Shown here in pieces: positions 62,801 to 64,000 of a DNA stretch of 64,000 bases (positions are counted from its first letter, which is position 1; the number at the start of each line of letters is the position of its first letter). Location of the stretch: assembly GCF_042242105.1 (NCBI RefSeq), contig NC_092035.1, positions 3,807,477 to 3,871,476 on the forward strand, read 5' to 3'. Below the pieces are notes generated by a model. That model was not told the origin of the DNA. It made no database searches and saw nothing but the letters and a program-made list of their open reading frames with translations. Made by a program: the position numbers and the translations under genes. This stretch comes from Pempheris klunzingeri (Eukaryota > Chordata > Actinopteri > Acropomatiformes > Pempheridae).

Positions 62801-64000
62801 TATGAAAAGGGTCCACTAAGATGATGTATACTTGTGAGGCCTAACAAGGGCTGCTCAGAGATGAAAGGGCATTTTAAATCAGTGCAGAGATACAGACAGT
62901 GAACGGGTGTTTTAACAGTAGAATAGAGAAAAACCTGTCATGTTTCATTAGTTTCCTGTCAGTTCTGACTCCCTGAGGCATCTGGGTGTCCATGCCGGCT
63001 TGACCTTGCACCCCCTCCCCTCCCAAACCCAACCACGGAAGGATGGCACCGCCTTCTGCCTGGGATCTGTCAGTCTTGCCCCTGCAGGTGTAGCGGCAAC
63101 AGGGTTAGGAAGGAGCCACGAGTTGCTTGGCACGCAGGATCTGGGCCACTTTGCCAGCCTGCTGACCTCAGGTATGCACTACCGGCTGCCTTGCCAATGC
63201 ATGACGGCGCCAACTTGCTGCTGATTGCCAGGAGATCCGAGGTAATACCCCTGCTGCTTTTAGCCTTTTCCAAGCCATGACAAGACCCTGCATGAGCTGA
63301 ACACGCCGCAGTCCAAGGCGAGCTATCTGACACGTCAACTGGAGCTAACCACCATAAAGCCACACCCGGAGAGGTGAAAAAAAAGCGTGCAGATCTGCTG
63401 CGGCTTTCAACCAAGAGGAGGAGGAGGAAGGAGGAGAGAGAAAGGGATGGTGAAAGAAGGGATAAATGAGTGTGGTCTGGGTAAACTTCAGGCTTCTCGC
63501 AGGGTGGATGTGTTTGTTTTTCTGACAGCTCCCAGCCCCAGCTGACAGACGCTGGAAAAGTAACTGAGGAAAAATGTGCAGTCTGGAGTGATGAGAGGAG
63601 AGAGGGAGAGAGGGAGAGAGGAATCAAGGCCGGGTGACTGTCTAATTAACTGCAGCTTCAAGAGAGTTTTGGGGGAGATTCCTGCAATGCATCCAGCAGC
63701 TGATTTCAAACCTACCCTGGGAAGAATTTGGGCTCAGATCGCATACCCTCTGGGGTTTCTGTGCTATGAGGGGACAGGGAGGGGGAGGCTGGAGACAGAA
63801 GAGCCTGCCTAGAAAAACACCAGGCGCAGGAAACGCCGTTTTAAAGAGAGACGCTGCATTACGCACACGAGAATGTGCGCAAAGAGCAGAACATATAGGA
63901 CAGAGGTGGACATGAGCAGGGACGTGTGGGGAGCAGGTTGTACAGTCTTTATCTACAGACTCAAGGGGAAAACAACGTGCAATTAGACGTGTGAGTCAGT

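Larger units (their letters stand above)
57036..64000 (-). other. adamts5 intron 1 (partial, continues past right edge)
   Basis: At least 6.9 kb upstream of exon 2. Contains an inverted repeat at 57169-57368, CA tracts (58159-58189, 59186-59225), a G-rich run near 58954-58980, a teleost repeat at 59501-59825 and a poly(T) near 62100. A 262-codon plus-strand ORF at 60123-60911 has no recognisable domains. No exon with prodomain features found. Confidence 0.65.

Noticed and set aside
63070..63627. 185-codon minus-strand ORF, considered as adamts5 exon 1
   Set aside because: It lacks a prodomain, furin site or any catalytic-domain motif such as LLVADASM, and has Ser/Leu-rich low complexity from a GAGA-type run.
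57036..64000. Search for adamts5 exon 1 in the window
   Set aside because: No minus-strand frame with ADAMTS prodomain or the VELLLVADASM-type segment was found; the exon is taken to lie beyond 64000.

Overview
This window is vertebrate nuclear DNA, most probably from a percomorph-type teleost fish. The evidence is multi-exon genes with GT-AG introns, dense CA/GT microsatellites, several interspersed repeats typical of bony fish, and fish-like versions of well-known vertebrate proteins. All four recognisable genes lie on the minus strand, in the order app - cyyr1 - adamts1 - adamts5. This is the order and shared orientation of APP, CYYR1, ADAMTS1 and ADAMTS5 on human chromosome 21, packed here into about 60 kb instead of about 1 Mb.

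Region 1-31112 holds the amyloid precursor protein gene. Seventeen coding exons (human exons 1-7 and 9-18) join in frame into 786 codons: signal peptide, E1 domain (growth-factor-like and copper-binding parts), a long acidic stretch, a Kunitz inhibitor exon, E2, the amyloid-beta segment, one membrane span and the cytoplasmic tail with YENPTY. The Kunitz exon suggests the appa type of the two teleost app genes. The 3' UTR appears to run off the left edge. Intron 1 is about 15 kb and is mostly microsatellites and old repeats.

Region 31.4-37.6 kb holds cyyr1, a small cysteine/tyrosine-rich single-pass membrane protein of 161 residues in four exons. Its 3' end lies only a few hundred bases from the app start codon. 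Region 40.5-46.8 kb holds adamts1: eight exons, 945 residues, a complete secreted metalloprotease with TATA-like promoter and poly(A) signal. Region 50-57 kb holds the last seven exons of adamts5 (601 residues seen). Its first exon, with signal peptide, prodomain and the start of the protease domain, lies beyond the right edge.

The two ADAMTS genes are neighbouring paralogues that encode secreted zinc proteases acting on proteoglycans such as versican and aggrecan. I see no functional link between them and app or cyyr1 beyond conserved neighbourhood. The rest of the window is intron and spacer with microsatellites, at least two TTAA-flanked inverted-repeat elements with a third partial copy, and several other teleost repeats. 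No RNA gene, CRISPR array or bacterial-type feature is visible. The most notable sequence observations are a natural threonine at amyloid-beta position 2, a threonine-rich insert in adamts5, CA repeats directly abutting app splice donors, and a CpG-rich block with an unexplained splice donor upstream of adamts1.
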